45,577 bases of DNA from Caldithrix sp. (GTDB lineage Bacteria; KSB1; UBA2214; DYKH01): contig DYKH01000004.1 in NCBI GenBank assembly GCA_020722685.1, positions 54,909 through 100,485 on the forward strand, written 5' to 3'. The notes under the pieces were generated by a model. The model was not told where the DNA came from. It did no database searches and worked only from the letters and a program-made list of their open reading frames with translations. Position 1 is the first letter of the stretch, and each line of letters opens with the position of its first letter. The translations under genes and the position numbers were made by a program. This document shows positions 43,582 to 45,577 of the stretch, in pieces.

Positions 43582-45360
43582 TCACTTTTTCTTCCTTGCC
43601 TCTCTCACAACGGGTACTCGTCCCGCATCACTCGAGCTTTTCACTTGCCATTTTTGGTGAATGATGGACAAAACATTGAAAAGGGCGTAGTACAAATTGA
43701 GGCCGGATGGAAAAGAATTGAACAGCAAGGTGAAGAAAATCGGCATGAAATAGATCATCGCCTTTTGCTTTGGATCCGTGACGCTCATCTTCTGCTGAAC
43801 CAGCATTGTCACGCCCATCAAGATGGGAAGCACATTAACAGAATCTCCATAGAACGGGATCGAAAAAGGTAAGGTTGCGATGGTGTCTGGACTGGAGAGA
43901 TCTCTTATCCACCAAACGAACCCTTGACTGCGCAGCTCGATGGTAGAGCGAAAAACGATAAAAAGAGCCCATAGCAACGGCATTTGCAACACGACCGGCA
44001 GGCACCCGCCCATGGGATTAACGCCTTCCTCCTTATAAAGCTTCATGGTCTCTTTGTTCAAGCGCTGCGGATCTTTTCCGTACTTTTCTTTTAAATCCGC
44101 CAGCTTGGGCTGCAACAATTGCATCTTCTTCATTGAGTCGAAGCTTTTGCGTGTGAGTGGATAGGTAATAACTTTGATCAAGATCGAAAAAATAATCAAC
44201 ACCAGTCCATAGTTGGGAATAACCTTGTGAATCTCCTTAAAAGTCCAAAGAATCGCCACTGAAAACGGTTGAATGATTTTGTATCCAAAATCCATAATAT
44301 TCTCAAGCCCGATCTCGTAGGATTTGAGAATTTCATCGTCCAAAGGCCCTAGATACACGAGGAACCGATCCTTTTCGGTGCGGTCGCGAAGAAACGGCAT
44401 CATGAGGCGGACGGCGTAACGTTTCCATTTACTCTTGGGATGAGAGGCCACCGGATACTCTTCACCGTAAACAAGGGCGTTCGTCCCCTTCCTATCCTTT
44501 GCGGCAATGGCTAAAGCAAAATACTTTGTCCTGACCGCCACCCAGTCTATGTCGCCGGTCTCCGTGTGAATTTTCTTATCTGTAGGATATTTCTTGCTGA
44601 CCTCGCCTCCGGCAGCCACTACTGCTTTCGCATAGGACATATCATCGTTCAGGCGCTTTTCCGTTGAAGCTAAGCCGCTCACCGCATCCACCGTGTAGGC
44701 CTTTTCCCCTATCAGATCACCCATGTTTTCCAGAGTAACCTGCAGGGTGAAATCATAGCGGTCCGCAAAAAATTCAAGCTCTTTAATTACTCTCCTGCCG
44801 CCCGACAATTCGCATTCGTATCGCACCTTCCGGGACTCTCGACTATCAACTGTTATACTGGAGTCTGTCGGACCTGTAAAGGGCAACCTCGAAGTGTCTA
44901 TGGAATCACCGGCCTTGGTGACAAAACTGATCCCCAGAACACCTTCAGGGTTGTCGGGAAGCATTTCCACCAGCTTGTCATCAGGACCCAAGTACCTCTT
45001 CAGTGACCATTCCCTCAGCATGCCGCCTTTGCTGCTAAAGCGGGCCTGGTAGAGGTCAGTCTCGATCGTCAAAAAGCGTTCCGGTTGCGCTGTTGCTAAC
45101 TGGGCACTCTCAGTAAGCGGTGACGCTTGTTCCTCTGCTCGTGAAGAAAAAGCGCTCCCAAGCGACTCACCCCGAGAGTCGCTCCCAGCGACCGTGCTAT
45201 CCGGCTGCCTCTGATTCGTTAGCGGACTGCTTTGTTTTTTCGCAATCTCCGTCTCGTATGCTTTCGGCATGAAAAGCTTTTTGTACAGAGGCGTTTGCAC
45301 CAAAAAAAACACCAGGCCAATTAGTAAAAAGGCGATAATCGTTTTCTTGTCAAAATCCAT
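43582..45360 (-). CDS. yidC: Membrane protein insertase YidC
   Basis: The protein has 592 residues. An N-terminal membrane segment (IIAFLLIGLVFFLVQTPLYK) and a linker rich in Ser/Gln precede the large periplasmic beta-supersandwich domain (~95-340). The conserved C-terminal membrane core (~360-580) includes IIPNYGLVLIIFSILIKVITYPLTRKS, MKLYKEEGVNPMGGCLPVVLQMPL and YFMPIFFTLLFNSFPSGLNL. It inserts and folds inner-membrane proteins alone or with SecYEG. The length and N-terminal domain are the Gram-negative form. Its place next to mnmE-mnmG is the common origin-proximal order, in which rnpA-yidD-like genes lie upstream beyond the window. Confidence 0.97.
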   Translation of the reverse strand: MDFDKKTIIAFLLIGLVFFLVQTPLYKKLFMPKAYETEIAKKQSSPLTNQRQPDSTVAGSDSRGESLGSAFSSRAEEQASPLTESAQLATAQPERFLTIETDLYQARFSSKGGMLREWSLKRYLGPDDKLVEMLPDNPEGVLGISFVTKAGDSIDTSRLPFTGPTDSSITVDSRESRKVRYECELSGGRRVIKELEFFADRYDFTLQVTLENMGDLIGEKAYTVDAVSGLASTEKRLNDDMSYAKAVVAAGGEVSKKYPTDKKIHTETGDIDWVAVRTKYFALAIAAKDRKGTNALVYGEEYPVASHPKSKWKRYAVRLMMPFLRDRTEKDRFLVYLGPLDDEILKSYEIGLENIMDFGYKIIQPFSVAILWTFKEIHKVIPNYGLVLIIFSILIKVITYPLTRKSFDSMKKMQLLQPKLADLKEKYGKDPQRLNKETMKLYKEEGVNPMGGCLPVVLQMPLLWALFIVFRSTIELRSQGFVWWIRDLSSPDTIATLPFSIPFYGDSVNVLPILMGVTMLVQQKMSVTDPKQKAMIYFMPIFFTLLFNSFPSGLNLYYALFNVLSIIHQKWQVKSSSDAGRVPVVREARKKK

Positions 45361-45577
45361 TTATGTCCCTGATCTGCATGAAATGACTGCACTACTCGTC
45401 TGCGTGTATCCCCTCTCATATTGCGCAAGGTTCTCTGTCTATGTAATTCTACTTGTTAAGGGTAAGAATTGCACCCTTTTTGTCATTCGTATATTAAAAG
45501 TGTCTTTTTTGTTCTTTGAAAGTCTCTTTCCAAGAGGTGTGTAACACCTGCTTACTCTTTCTGAGGTTCTTTCTTCT
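45361..45577. other. Region upstream of yidC, window edge
   Basis: No gene is clear in the last 217 bp. One minus-strand frame is open from the edge for ~27 codons and ends at a TAA at 45494-45496 (reading ...SWKETFKEQKRHF). It is too short to name and could be the tail of an upstream gene such as rnpA or yidD. A 6-bp AAGGGT/ACCCTT hairpin followed by T's lies on the plus strand near 45458-45480. I find no recognisable dnaA box cluster. Confidence 0.4.

Noticed and set aside
45458..45480. Hairpin AAGGGT/ACCCTT followed by T's on the plus strand
   Set aside because: No plus-strand gene precedes it, and a 6-bp AT-containing stem is weak.

Overview
The window is a 45.6-kb chromosomal segment in which every gene I can support lies on the minus strand. 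The gene set suggests a Gram-negative, diderm bacterium of the FCB group (Calditrichota/KSB1-like or a relative of Bacteroidota). The evidence is a lipoprotein and SurA-like parvulin set, a DUF4159/DUF4175 pair, a secreted protein of the kind often mislabelled asparagine synthetase B in Bacteroidota, CARDB/Ig-like giant surface proteins, and intergenic palindromes typical of such genomes. The phylum is an inference from protein style; no rRNA or other marker is present.

Reading in the direction of transcription (right to left), the window opens with the origin-proximal block yidC, mnmE, mnmG, rsmG. Two perfect 14-bp parS cores sit exactly at the two ends of mnmG, which places this end near the replication origin. 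Then come murQ and mfd, three consecutive parvulin-type peptidyl-prolyl isomerases for envelope protein folding, and an envelope-associated group: DUF4159, a 1124-residue DUF4175 membrane/coiled-coil protein, a TPR protein, a small secretin-N-domain-like protein and a secreted conserved protein. A yjbQ gene and a SAM methyltransferase follow.

About 20.3-21.7 kb is a small graveyard of toxin-antitoxin genes. It holds a higBA pair whose toxin has lost its last catalytic residues by a 1-nt frameshift, a DUF4258 fragment, a BrnT-like remnant, a frameshifted CopG/BrnA-type antitoxin, and a second, diverged copy of the 3' end of the neighbouring methyltransferase gene. Downstream lie ftsE-ftsX, then the heat-shock group hrcA-grpE-dnaJ (with no dnaK), a comEA-like gene, a pilM-like gene with a PilN/PilO-like partner, rsmD-coaD-pta, an aspartate-type aminotransferase, an FmdB zinc ribbon and a TPR protein.

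The left end holds a small secreted protein and the first ~2,160 codons of a giant secreted repeat protein that runs off the edge. The small protein looks like a free-standing copy of the giant's N-terminal domain. The giant's signal peptide is interrupted by an apparent +1 frameshift. Several intergenic gaps carry members of two palindromic repeat families. No rRNA, tRNA, CRISPR array or intact insertion sequence was seen.
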